Assembly: GCA_958437495.1 (NCBI GenBank)
Contig: CAUBOH010000033.1
Location: forward strand, 1-12,105
Direction of reading: 5' to 3'
DNA from: an uncultured Collinsella sp.
GTDB lineage: Bacteria; Actinomycetota; Coriobacteriia; Coriobacteriales; Coriobacteriaceae
Length of the DNA stretch: 12,105 nucleotides
In this document: positions 1-5,662 of the stretch, one piece after another
How positions within the stretch are numbered: position 1 is the stretch's first letter
How the letters are laid out: the number at the start of each line of letters is the position of its first letter
Notes under the pieces: model-generated
The model's input: the letters and a program-made list of their open reading frames with translations, nothing else
The model's database searches: none
Told to the model about the DNA's origin: nothing
Translations under genes and position numbers: made by a program

Positions 1-623
1 CCCACGTGGACCATCTTGGCGGCGTCCTCCTCCATGTGGATGCGCAGGATGCGGATGGGCACCGTGTAGGAACCGTCCTCGCGACGCTCGGGCATCTGCA
101 GGTTGGACGCGTCATAGCTGGCCAGATGGCCGGCACGCTGGTTGCCTTCGCGCATGGTCGACGTCATGGACGTGGACAGGCCCTCGGCGTTGGCCGAAGC
201 GCTCGCCAGGCTCTGGGCCTCGGCCTCACCAAACGCGCAGTCGGGGCGCTCGGCGGCACCGCGACCGGTCACGTCCAGGTCCAGATGACCGTACATGGCA
301 AAGGCAACCGGACCCTGCGTGGTCTGGAAGTTCTTGGCCATATCGGGATAGAAGTAGTGCTTGCGGTAGAACATCGAGTGGCGCTGGATCTCGCAGTTGG
401 TGGCCAGACCCGCCTTGACGATGCTCTCGATAGCGCGCTTGTTGGGCACCGGCAGGGCGCCGGGCAGGCCCAGGCACACCGGGCACACGTTGGCGTTGGG
501 CTCGTCATCGTGGCTGAGCTTGCAGTTGCAAAACATCTTGGTATCGAGTGCGGTGAGCTCGGTATGGATCTCCAGGCCGATCACGGCCTCCCAATCCTGC
601 AGGACCTCGGAAAGCTCCTTCAT
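1..623 (-). CDS. gatB: Aspartyl/glutamyl-tRNA amidotransferase subunit B, N-terminal part
   Basis: GatB is the kinase and tRNA-binding subunit of the cytoplasmic GatCAB amidotransferase, which converts Glu-tRNA(Gln) and Asp-tRNA(Asn) to the amide forms. Only the first 207 codons lie in the window; the gene runs off the left edge. Family hallmarks visible are VIGLEIHTEL (residues 14-23), the zinc-type cysteines FCNCKLSH and CPVCLG (31-52), LPGALPVPNKRAIES (53-67), HYFYPDMAKNFQ (89-100) and RIHMEEDAAKMVH (194-206). The ATG overlaps the gatA stop by one base (TAATG). GGGAGG lies nine bases upstream inside gatA, so translation is probably coupled to gatA. Between about residues 119 and 183 there is roughly 60 residues more than I expect between the DLDV strand and the IRILRIHMEED strand of the cradle domain. 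Identification is secure. Confidence 0.96.
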   Translation of the reverse strand, partial: MKELSEVLQDWEAVIGLEIHTELTALDTKMFCNCKLSHDDEPNANVCPVCLGLPGALPVPNKRAIESIVKAGLATNCEIQRHSMFYRKHYFYPDMAKNFQTTQGPVAFAMYGHLDLDVTGRGAAERPDCAFGEAEAQSLASASANAEGLSTSMTSTMREGNQRAGHLASYDASNLQMPERREDGSYTVPIRILRIHMEEDAAKMVHV

Positions 624-2137
624 TACAGCTCGCCTCCCTTCCCGGCAAAATCGGGCGCAACGGAAAGCGCGGGCGCACCCGTGGCGGCATCGGCAAAGCC
701 GCGCTCCAGGGCGCGGGCAAACGTGAGCAGCTGACGGTCCTTAAACGCCGGTCCCACCAGCTGGGCAGAAACGGGCAGCTGAGTATCCTCGCCCAGGCCC
801 AGCGGCACCGAGATGCCACCGTTGCCGCAGATGTTGAGCGAGATGGTGTACAGGTCGGAGAGGTACATCTGCGTGGGGTCGCTGATCTCGCCAAACTTAA
901 AGGCCGTGCGCGGCGAGGCAGGCATGAGGATGGTGTCCACCTTGGCATACGCGGCGTCGTAGTCCTGCGTGATGAGCGTGCGGGCCTTTTGCGCGGCGTA
1001 GTAGTACTTGTCGTACACGCCCGAACTCAGCAGGTAGGCGCCGAGCATCTGACGGCGCTTGGCCTCGGCGCCAAAGCCGTGGGCGCGCGAAAGCGAGCTC
1101 TGGTCGGACAGGTTGGCGCAGCCCTCCTCCTGGTAGCCGTAACGAATACCGTCGAAACGGGCCAGGTTGGAGAACGCCTCGGCAGGGCCGATGACGTAGT
1201 AGGCGGCGATAGCGGCATCCAGGTGCGGCAGGTCGACCTCGACCAGCTCGGCACCCTGGTTCTGCAGCTCCTGGGCGGCGCGCTGAACAGCGGCCTTGAC
1301 CTCGGGCGTCAGGCCCTCGGCCTCCATAAACGCGGGGATGATGCCCACGCGCTTGCCCTCGATGCTGTCGTTGAGATGCTCGGTAAAGTCGACGGCACAG
1401 TCCTGGCTGGTGCAGTCGTACGGATCGTGGCCCGCGCCGGTAAGCGCGTTCATGGCCAGCGCGACATCCTCGACCGTGCGGCCAAAGGGGCCCACCTGGT
1501 CGAGCGACGAGCCAAAGGCAACCACGCCGTAACGGCTCACGGCGCCATACGTGGGCTTAAAGCCCACCACGCCGCACAGCGACGCCGGCTGGCGAATGGA
1601 GCCGCCGGTGTCCGAGCCCAGCGAGAGCGCGACCTCGCCCGCGGCGACGGCTGCAGCGGAGCCGCCCGAGGAGCCGCCGGGCACGCGCTCGGTATCCCAG
1701 GGGTTGTTGGTGCGGTGGAACGCCGAGCTCTCGGTGGAGCTGCCAAAGGCGAACTCGTCCATGTTGGCCTTGCCCATGGGCAGGCAGCCGGCATCGAGCA
1801 TGCGCTGGACGCAGGTGGCGGTGTAGACGCTCTGGTAGTCCCCGAGCATGCGGGAAGCGCAGGTGGTGCGCGTGCCCACGAGGTTCATGTTGTCCTTAAT
1901 GGCCAGCGGCACGCCCGCGAGCGGGGGCAGCGGCTTACCTGCGGCACGGTCGGCATCCACGCGCGCGGCGGCATCGAGCGCAAGCTCGGGCGCCACCTGC
2001 AGGAATGCCTGGACCCCGCCCTCGCGCGCCTCGATGGCGGCAAGGGAGGCCTGGGCCACCTCGGTAGCGGTAAAGTCGCCGGCGGAAACGCCAGCGGCGA
2101 TCTGGGCGGCGGTAAGGGAATCGAAGCTCTGCGCCAT
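623..2137 (-). CDS. gatA: Aspartyl/glutamyl-tRNA amidotransferase subunit A
   Basis: GatA is the glutaminase subunit of GatCAB. It hydrolyses glutamine and passes ammonia to GatB. The 504-residue product has normal family length and carries the amidase signature. The Ser-cisSer-Lys triad is visible as Lys81 in PLAIKDNMN, Ser156 in GGSSGGS and the nucleophile Ser180 in GSDTGGSIRQPA. FKPTYGAVSRYGVVAFGSSL follows as in typical GatA. The ATG overlaps the gatC stop by one base (TAATG), and GGGGGAG lies eight bases before it within gatC. The stop in turn overlaps the gatB ATG by one base. The three genes are therefore one tightly coupled operon in the order C-A-B. I see no frame damage. Confidence 0.98.
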   Translation of the reverse strand: MAQSFDSLTAAQIAAGVSAGDFTATEVAQASLAAIEAREGGVQAFLQVAPELALDAAARVDADRAAGKPLPPLAGVPLAIKDNMNLVGTRTTCASRMLGDYQSVYTATCVQRMLDAGCLPMGKANMDEFAFGSSTESSAFHRTNNPWDTERVPGGSSGGSAAAVAAGEVALSLGSDTGGSIRQPASLCGVVGFKPTYGAVSRYGVVAFGSSLDQVGPFGRTVEDVALAMNALTGAGHDPYDCTSQDCAVDFTEHLNDSIEGKRVGIIPAFMEAEGLTPEVKAAVQRAAQELQNQGAELVEVDLPHLDAAIAAYYVIGPAEAFSNLARFDGIRYGYQEEGCANLSDQSSLSRAHGFGAEAKRRQMLGAYLLSSGVYDKYYYAAQKARTLITQDYDAAYAKVDTILMPASPRTAFKFGEISDPTQMYLSDLYTISLNICGNGGISVPLGLGEDTQLPVSAQLVGPAFKDRQLLTFARALERGFADAATGAPALSVAPDFAGKGGEL

Positions 2138-2448
2138 TACTCGCTCTCCCCCTCTCCCAAAATGGACGGCACGCGGAAGTAGCGGTCGCGCGCGCTGCCG
2201 GCGTTCTCCAGCGCGACGTCGAGCGGCAGGTCGCGCTCGGGCTCGCGCAGGTCATCGCCCATCACGTTGGACAGGCTTCCGATAGGATGGAACGTGGGCT
2301 CCACGTCGGGCAAGTCATATTGCAAGACGGGCTCGAGCATCTGGACGGCGTCGTTCATGTAGGACGTCATCTGGGTGAGCTCGTCATCGGTCAGTGCGAT
2401 CTTTGCGTACTCGGCGATGCCGCGCACGTCTTTCTCGCTGAGTGCCAT
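2137..2448 (-). CDS. gatC: Aspartyl/glutamyl-tRNA amidotransferase subunit C
   Basis: GatC is the small subunit that wraps around GatA and GatB and stabilises the complex. The product is 103 residues, the usual size. It begins MALSEKDVRGIAEYAKIAL, the standard GatC opening, and contains the DVEPTFHPIG segment in the middle and DRYFRVPSILGE near the end, matching the family's 'Y/F-F-x-VP' C terminus. I chose the ATG at 2448 because AAGGGAG (2454-2460) sits five bases upstream. An in-frame ATG at 2466 has no ribosome-binding site. It is the first gene of gatCAB, with a promoter -10 candidate at 2484-2489, and its stop overlaps the gatA start. Confidence 0.97.
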   Translation of the reverse strand: MALSEKDVRGIAEYAKIALTDDELTQMTSYMNDAVQMLEPVLQYDLPDVEPTFHPIGSLSNVMGDDLREPERDLPLDVALENAGSARDRYFRVPSILGEGESE

Positions 2449-2483
2449 AGGCGCTCCCTTCCGCATAACAGATAAACCGCTCT

Positions 2484-2489
2484 AGTATA
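2484..2489 (-). promoter_or_regulatory. Candidate -10 box for gatCAB
   Basis: On the minus strand TATACT (five of six matches to TATAAT) lies 35 bases before the gatC ATG, leaving room for a short leader carrying the AAGGGAG site. No good -35 hexamer is present at 16-18 bases; the best is a weak CTGCTC-type match. The position suits a housekeeping promoter that separates gatCAB from the upstream sortase. Inference from motif and position only. Confidence 0.45.
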
Positions 2490-2584
2490 CAAGGCAACGC
2501 CGCTTGGAGCAGGTGCTTTACCCAAATGCAGCGAAAACGTAACGAGGACGGCGGGACAGCAGGCGGCGGGCTGGCGGTTCTGCA

Positions 2585-2668
2585 GCAAAACCGCACCGTC
2601 CATAGCGAAAACCGTCCCGCCCGCAACGAAAACCGTCTCGCCCGCAATGAAAACCGTCTCGTCCGCAA
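2585..2668. repeat. 21-nt tandem repeats upstream of gatC
   Basis: Three clear, directly abutting 21-nt units lie at 2606-2626, 2627-2647 and 2648-2668, with a degenerate fourth at 2585-2605. On the plus strand each clear unit starts with CGAAAACCGTC (TG in the third) and ends CCGCAA. They differ at only one or two positions per unit. A truncated start of another unit (CGAAAA) follows at 2669 and runs into the adjacent inverted repeat. Because 21 is a multiple of three, the stretch reads as a seven-residue repeat in every frame, but none of those frames has a convincing ribosome-binding site, so I do not call a gene. Function unknown. Confidence 0.85.
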
Positions 2669-2675
2669 CGAAAAG

Positions 2676-2732
2676 CATCACAACATTCGACACTTTTCGC
2701 CATAATCGAGATTTTCATCGAATGTTGTGATG
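2676..2732. repeat. Perfect 15-bp inverted repeat with 27-nt centre
   Basis: CATCACAACATTCGA (2676-2690) and TCGAATGTTGTGATG (2718-2732) are exact reverse complements separated by 27 bases. The left arm abuts the 21-nt tandem repeats. The loop is long for an intrinsic terminator and no T-run follows on either strand. A mobile-repeat end, a protein-binding dyad or an RNA stem are all possible. The pairing itself is directly visible; the role is not. Confidence 0.8.
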
Positions 2733-2746
2733 GTTTGGAAGCCCCG

Positions 2747-2781
2747 ACCACCACAAAAGTGCCTGCCCCCTTTGTGGTGGT
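2747..2781 (-). terminator. Hairpin downstream of the first sortase gene, possible terminator
   Basis: ACCACCACAAA (2747-2757) and TTTGTGGTGGT (2771-2781) pair perfectly over 11 bp with a 13-base loop. It begins 14 bases after the sortase stop codon, the normal place for a transcription end. There is no U-tract after the stem on the minus strand (CGGGGCTTCC follows), so it is not a textbook intrinsic terminator. It may act as an RNA 3'-end stabiliser or need a factor. Confidence 0.5.
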
Positions 2782-2794
2782 TCTGGAGAATGTC

Positions 2795-3727
2795 TTATGC
2801 CGAGGCCTTGCGGCGTTTGCGGACCGCGTGGATCACGATGTCCAGCAGCAACAGCACAATGGCTATGACCACGATGAGCACGGCAAACTCGCGCTTGCCC
2901 CAGTGGCGGCCGGCCAGCGACTTTTGCTTGTCGACATCCTTCTTGTTGTACTTGGTGCGCACGCAGTGCACCAGCAGGCGATGGTCGTTCACGCCGTAGG
3001 GCGTGCAGGTAACAAGCGTCACCTTGTCGGCGCCGGGCTCGATGGTCAGTGACTCCATCTCCTCGGGCAGCACCACCTCGGAGTCCACCATCTTGTAGGC
3101 GAGCGTCTTGTTCATGGTGTGCAGCAGCACCAGGTCGCCGGGCTCCAGCGAGTGGATGTCGTCGAACATGCTCAGGTTGCGCATGCCCGAGTGCGCGGTG
3201 AGCACGCAATGTGTCGAGGTGCCGCCCACCGGCAGGCTCGTGCCCTCCAGGTGGCCGACGCCCGCCATAAGGACTTCCTCGCTTGTGCCGTGGTAGATGG
3301 GCATGCTCACGTCGATGGAGGGGATCTCGACCCAACTCATCATGGGGTCGCGGTCAAAGATGAGCTGCTGGGCGTAGGGCTCGATCTGGTCGGCGGGAAG
3401 CTCGGTGGCCTCGCCGGCAAGTTGCTCGTTAAAGGAGCGTGCCTGGAGCAGGATGCGCTCGCGCTCCTCGGCAGACAACGCGTCCACGGTGCTGGACACG
3501 GTGCTGATCTGGTTGAACACGCCCGAGGCCTCGAGCCGGTCCAAAATCCACGGCCAGGTCATAAGGCCCACGCCAATAAGGATGATGACGATGGTGATGA
3601 GCCGGTCGGCCCAGCGCGGCAGTCGCTTGCGGCGGCGCTTGGGCTTTGGTTGAGGTTTGGGCTGAGGGCTTGAGCCACCGTTAGCCGCGGCGTTATTGCT
3701 CTTCATATGTTTGGCGCCCTGCACCAT
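2795..3727 (-). CDS. Class C (pilin-polymerising type) sortase, stand-alone
   Basis: A membrane transpeptidase of 310 residues. A cytosolic, proline- and lysine-rich N terminus precedes a first membrane helix (about 42-61). The sortase fold follows, with IPSIDVSMPIYHG (135-147), catalytic His179 in THCVLTAHSG, catalytic Cys241 in TLVTCTPYGVNDHR and Arg250. A second membrane helix lies at about 281-299, followed by a short basic tail. The two helices and the TLxTCTPYGVN motif are typical of class C sortases, which join LPXTG pilins to each other by Lys-isopeptide bonds. The usual lid motif DP(F/W/Y) is represented only by DRDPMM (125-130). The ATG at 3727 has AGGAG nine bases upstream; an inner ATG at codon 8 lacks one. 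No intact pilin is adjacent; the nearest is the pilin remnant at 4481-4940, so it may have lost its substrate or act with the other pilus operon. Confidence 0.92.
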   Translation of the reverse strand: MVQGAKHMKSNNAAANGGSSPQPKPQPKPKRRRKRLPRWADRLITIVIILIGVGLMTWPWILDRLEASGVFNQISTVSSTVDALSAEERERILLQARSFNEQLAGEATELPADQIEPYAQQLIFDRDPMMSWVEIPSIDVSMPIYHGTSEEVLMAGVGHLEGTSLPVGGTSTHCVLTAHSGMRNLSMFDDIHSLEPGDLVLLHTMNKTLAYKMVDSEVVLPEEMESLTIEPGADKVTLVTCTPYGVNDHRLLVHCVRTKYNKKDVDKQKSLAGRHWGKREFAVLIVVIAIVLLLLDIVIHAVRKRRKASA

Positions 3728-3743
3728 CGCCGGTCACTCCTCT

Positions 3744-3765
3744 ACAACTCAAGTTGTCTAAACAA
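3744..3765. promoter_or_regulatory. Dyad and shared TGTCTAAACAA motif before the first sortase
   Basis: ACAACT-CA-AGTTGT (3744-3757) is a 6+6 palindrome just upstream of the sortase ribosome-binding site. It overlaps TGTCTAAACAA (3755-3765). The same 11-mer occurs in the promoter spacer of the pilus operon at 12052-12062, in the opposite orientation relative to its gene. On the minus strand TATTAT overlaps the AT-rich stretch just beyond (around 3766-3771) and could be a -10 box, but no -35 is evident. A common regulator site is an inference. Confidence 0.35.
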
Positions 3766-3808
3766 ATAATAGCCGATTAGCGAGCTTCCGCGCCGGACAA
3801 CGCAGCTA

Positions 3809-3883
3809 GACTGCACCGTCCAGTCGAGGATAAGCCAGCATTTGAGTTTTCAAAATGTCCCGAATCGACTGGACGATTCGGGA
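3809..3883. promoter_or_regulatory. Overlapping, mutually exclusive dyads
   Basis: Three pairings share bases. GACTG (3809-3813) pairs with CAGTC (3821-3825). CGTCCAGTCGA (3817-3827) pairs perfectly over 11 bp with TCGACTGGACG (3865-3875). TCCCGAATCG (3858-3867) pairs perfectly over 10 bp with CGATTCGGGA (3874-3883) around a 6-base loop. The second cannot form together with either of the others. Read on the plus strand the order resembles a conditional RNA switch; as DNA it could be a cluster of operator sites. No obvious plus-strand protein gene follows. Confidence 0.55.
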
Positions 3884-3995
3884 TACAATGTCAATAGAAA
3901 ACGACGCACCCCGCGTAAGTGTACGAGAGCGCGGGCGGCCTAGTTTTCAGCTTTAGTTAAATGCCCGGGCTCCGAACCCCGGGCATTCTTATTTG
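3884..3995 (+). ncRNA. Possible small structured RNA ending in an intrinsic terminator
   Basis: A TACAAT -10-like hexamer (3884-3889) is followed by a predicted stem-loop. GAAAAC (3897-3902) pairs with GTTTTC (3943-3948), then a symmetric 7x7 internal loop, then CCCGCG (3910-3915) pairs with CGCGGG (3930-3935). The GC-rich terminator at 3960-3987 and a TTCTTATTT tract follow. This gives a transcript of roughly 100 bases with no reading frame. No -35 box is visible, so the promoter is weak or needs an activator; the dyad immediately upstream could be its site. Alternatively the structure serves only the minus strand. I do not recognise an Rfam family with certainty. Confidence 0.3.
3960..3987. 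terminator. Bidirectional intrinsic terminator
   Basis: AATGCCCGGG (3960-3969) and CCCGGGCATT (3978-3987) form a perfect 10-bp GC-rich stem with an 8-base loop. The plus strand continues CTTATTT; the minus strand continues TAACTAAA directly after an A/T-closing stem. It lies immediately after the stop of the small minus-strand gene at 3989 and would end both that transcript and any plus-strand RNA coming from 3890. Confidence 0.8.
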
Positions 3996-4141
3996 CGCTT
4001 GTTGCGGCGCAAATGCCTTCTACCGTCCGCACCGCGCGTGCGCCTACGGACCTTAAACCGAACTTCATACGAGTCAAGAAACGCGATGACGAACGTGCCC
4101 ACCGCCGCGAGGGCGGCGAGCGCGTTAAGGAATTTCAGCAT
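3989..4141 (-). CDS. Small membrane protein, 50 residues, with basic tail (unknown function)
   Basis: I do not recognise a family. The product starts MLKFLNALAALAAVGTFVIA, a single hydrophobic helix at about residues 5-21. A short linker with DSYEVRF follows, then a tail dominated by Arg and Lys (RRRTRG..GRRHLRRNKRK). The ATG at 4141 is supported by a strong GGAGG (4149-4153) seven bases upstream. A longer frame to 4198 has no such site. An intrinsic terminator begins two bases after the stop, so it looks like a complete monocistronic unit. The positive tail should face the cytosol and could touch RNA, DNA or lipid head groups. A C-terminal fragment of something larger is unlikely given the clean start and stop. 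Confidence 0.6.
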   Translation of the reverse strand: MLKFLNALAALAAVGTFVIAFLDSYEVRFKVRRRTRGADGRRHLRRNKRK

Positions 4142-4480
4142 CTGGGGACCTCCGACCGAGTCGTCGGCCGCCCGCGCACGGGATGCGTCGCAAGGCAATT
4201 TTACCGTGAGCGCACGCGTTTGCAGCTGGTAAACGCAACATCATCAAACTTATGTTCGATAATCATACCTTCAATCTTTAGCTGAGTTTTCCCTGCCAAG
4301 TGAGCGAGAAGTTTCGGACGATGGGCTTGGCTGCGTTGCCAGAAAAATACGTGACAGACTCCAGTGCGGAGTTTGCCCCGAAAAGAGAATGGCAAAGCAA
4401 GAACGTCAATGGACGAGAAAAGTGTCCGCAAGTCTCATGGCCATCACATCCCACCTGCCAAAGGGATGGGTGAGCGAGCG
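4142..4480. other. Intergenic region without a convincing gene
   Basis: The 339 bases between the small membrane gene and the pilin remnant are more AT-rich than the neighbours, especially 4225-4300. A 76-codon minus-strand frame at 4201-4431 has no good ribosome-binding site and no recognisable motif. Small hairpins are present: ACTCC/GGAGT around 4350-4365, and CATCCC (4447-4452) with GGGATG (4463-4468) just after the pilin remnant stop. The promoter of the small membrane gene should be here, but I cannot assign boxes. It may be decayed sequence. Confidence 0.5.
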
Positions 4481-4940
4481 TTACTCCTGCTCGGACTCCT
4501 CAGCCTGCTTACGGCTGCGGATGAGGTGTGCCACGCCGATGCACAGCACTGCGCTGCCAGCGATCCAAGTGAAGGTCACGCCGCTAAGACCGGTCAGCGG
4601 GAGGTCGGAGCCTTTCTTGTTCTTGACGGTAAGGGTAACGGTGCCGCCACCAGAAGAGGAATTGGTGACGAGACCAGAGCCATTCTTGGATGTGATCACC
4701 GTCAACGTATTCTCGCCCTCGTTCTGATTAAGACCCGTAGCAGTAATGGTGAACGTGAATTTGAGCACGGTGTTATAGCCGGGGAGCGTATGGGTCTCCT
4801 CGACCGTGTAGGTGCCGGCATCGAGGCCTTTGACGCTGTTTTCGCCCTTATTATCAGTCGTAAAATCATAAGCAGTATTGCCCAAAGAGCCGTTCTCTTA
4901 GACATACTGGGCGCCGGCGCCCTCGTCGGTTCCCTTGGAA
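4481..4940 (-). pseudogene. C-terminal remnant of an LPLTG pilin (SpaA domain)
   Basis: The last part reads as a pilin end: YDFTTDNKGENSVKGLDAGT, TYTVEETHTLPGY (E-box Glu of a SpaA/CnaB isopeptide domain), KFTFTITATG, then the sorting signal LPLTG, a membrane helix and the tail RSRKQAEESEQE. It closely parallels the end of the intact backbone pilin at 6968-8737 (NGLDAGTYEIEE, KFTFTVSATV, LPLTG). In the same frame a TAA stop at 4898-4900 interrupts GAQYV*ENGSLGNTAYDF, whose two sides fit one SpaA strand. There is no signal peptide, pilin motif or usable start; only a TTG without a ribosome-binding site follows the stop. The left boundary of homology near 4940 is approximate. The fragment is probably not expressed as a surface protein and may be the lost substrate gene of the sortase at 2795-3727. 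Confidence 0.85.
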
Positions 4941-5021
4941 GAGGTGCCGGGCGGAGGGCGGAGCATGGCCACCGGACCCATCGAAACATATCTCCATCGT
5001 TCCTTCAACTAGGAAAATGCC

Positions 5022-5051
5022 GCCCCGGGGCCCGGGAGGGACCCCGGGGGC
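5022..5051 (-). terminator. Very GC-rich hairpin followed by TTTT
   Basis: GCCCCGGGG (5022-5030) pairs with CCCCGGGGGC (5042-5051) with one bulged G and an 11-base loop. On the minus strand the stem is followed by GGCATTTTCC, a short U-tract. It could act as a minus-strand intrinsic terminator. It lies upstream of the pilin remnant, so readthrough from the pilus operon would be unlikely to reach the remnant. Confidence 0.5.
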
Positions 5052-5186
5052 TTTCGGCTAACTGCGGGAACGGCCTATCCGCTCAATGTGTTCAGCTGAA
5101 ATCAGAAATCAACCGGAGAAATCGACCCTCCTAAAAGGAGGCCGTATATGAAGACTGCATATCCCCTTTGCCTCCATATACACAAG

Positions 5187-5206
5187 AAACGCCCCTCGGG
5201 GCGCTT
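5187..5206 (-). terminator. Intrinsic terminator downstream of the GH4 remnant
   Basis: AAACGCCCC (5187-5195) pairs with GGGGCGCTT (5198-5206), with one G-U pair and a tight TC loop. On the minus strand the stem ends in GCGTTTCTTGTG, a fair U-tract. It lies about 90 bases after the GH4 stop codon and, after insertion of the pilus operon, probably ends the pilus transcript. Confidence 0.65.
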
Positions 5207-5212
5207 CTGAGA

Positions 5213-5243
5213 GGCTCCCCCTGGATGAACCCCAGGGGGAGCC
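5213..5243. terminator. Strong 12-bp hairpin next to the terminator
   Basis: GGCTCCCCCTGG (5213-5224) and CCAGGGGGAGCC (5232-5243) are perfect complements with a 7-base loop. No U-tract follows on either strand. Placed in tandem with the hairpin at 5187-5206, it probably reinforces termination or protects the 3' end of minus-strand RNA. Confidence 0.55.
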
Positions 5244-5298
5244 TATGGACCTCAGGGGCCGCAGCGAACCGTTCGCAGTCGGGCCGTCGAAGGCCTCG

Positions 5299-5616
5299 TT
5301 ACTTAAGCTCAGGCCAGAAATCCTTGTTGGCCTCGATCATGTCGTCGAGAATCTCCTTGGCAACCGTCATGGACGGGACCGTCTTGTTGAGCGTGAACGC
5401 CTTGAGCGCCTTCTCGTACGAACCCTCGATGAACGCCTCGACCACGAGCTTCTCGGAGTTGAGCTGCTGCATCATGAGGCCCTGCTGGAACAGCTGGATG
5501 TTGTCGCGCGAGATGACCTCGGGGCCGTTCTTGCCGATGTAGGCGGGCAGCTCGACCATCGCGTCGTACGGCATGTTCGGGATCGCGCCGCGGTTCTGAC
5601 AAATGACCAGGAAGCG
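5299..5616 (-). pseudogene. C-terminal remnant of a GH4 6-phospho-glycosidase
   Basis: The frame reads as the last third of a glycoside hydrolase family 4 enzyme of the 6-phospho-alpha/beta-glucosidase type, which cleaves phosphorylated disaccharides after PTS uptake with NAD and a metal ion. Recognisable segments are GAIPNMPYDAMVELPAYIG, NGPEVISRDNIQLFQQGLMM, EKLVVEAFIEGSYEKALKAF, TLNKTVPS and a C terminus at DDMIEANKDFWPELK. The N-terminal Rossmann domain and the catalytic centre are missing. In this frame, homology ends near 5616. Beyond it the frame runs into unrelated residues and overlaps the 3' end of the sortase gene. It has no start or ribosome-binding site of its own. The sharp break suggests an insertion or deletion placed the pilus operon here. 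Confidence 0.88.
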
Positions 5617-5662
5617 AGCGAAGGCGCTACACTTCGAGCGATATTGAGCACCAACGCGGGCG

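Larger units (their letters stand above)
4941..5298. other. Intergenic region with terminators and a palindromic Shine-Dalgarno
   Basis: This gene-free stretch between the pilin remnant and the GH4 remnant holds three hairpins listed separately. It also holds CCTCCT-AAA-AGGAGG (5127-5141), whose right arm is a near-perfect ribosome-binding site for a plus-strand 20-codon frame (5148-5210). That frame ends inside the hairpin at 5187-5206 and no plus-strand gene follows, so I do not call it a gene. Otherwise I see nothing coding. Confidence 0.5.

Noticed and set aside
989..2182. 397-codon plus-strand frame opposite gatA and gatC
   Set aside because: Gat proteins on the minus strand are unambiguous; the plus-strand product is low-complexity with no motif.
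2585..2668. Possible CRISPR array
   Set aside because: The units abut without unique spacers, and there are no cas genes.
2518..2754. Minus-strand frame with CGRDGF heptad repeats
   Set aside because: The repeat unit of 21 bases leaves all frames open, each giving a heptad repeat. No ribosome-binding site precedes any start, and the frame runs through the 15-bp inverted repeat. Treated as non-coding repeat.
4201..4431. 76-codon minus-strand frame in the AT-richer gap
   Set aside because: No ribosome-binding site, no recognisable motif and no link to neighbours.
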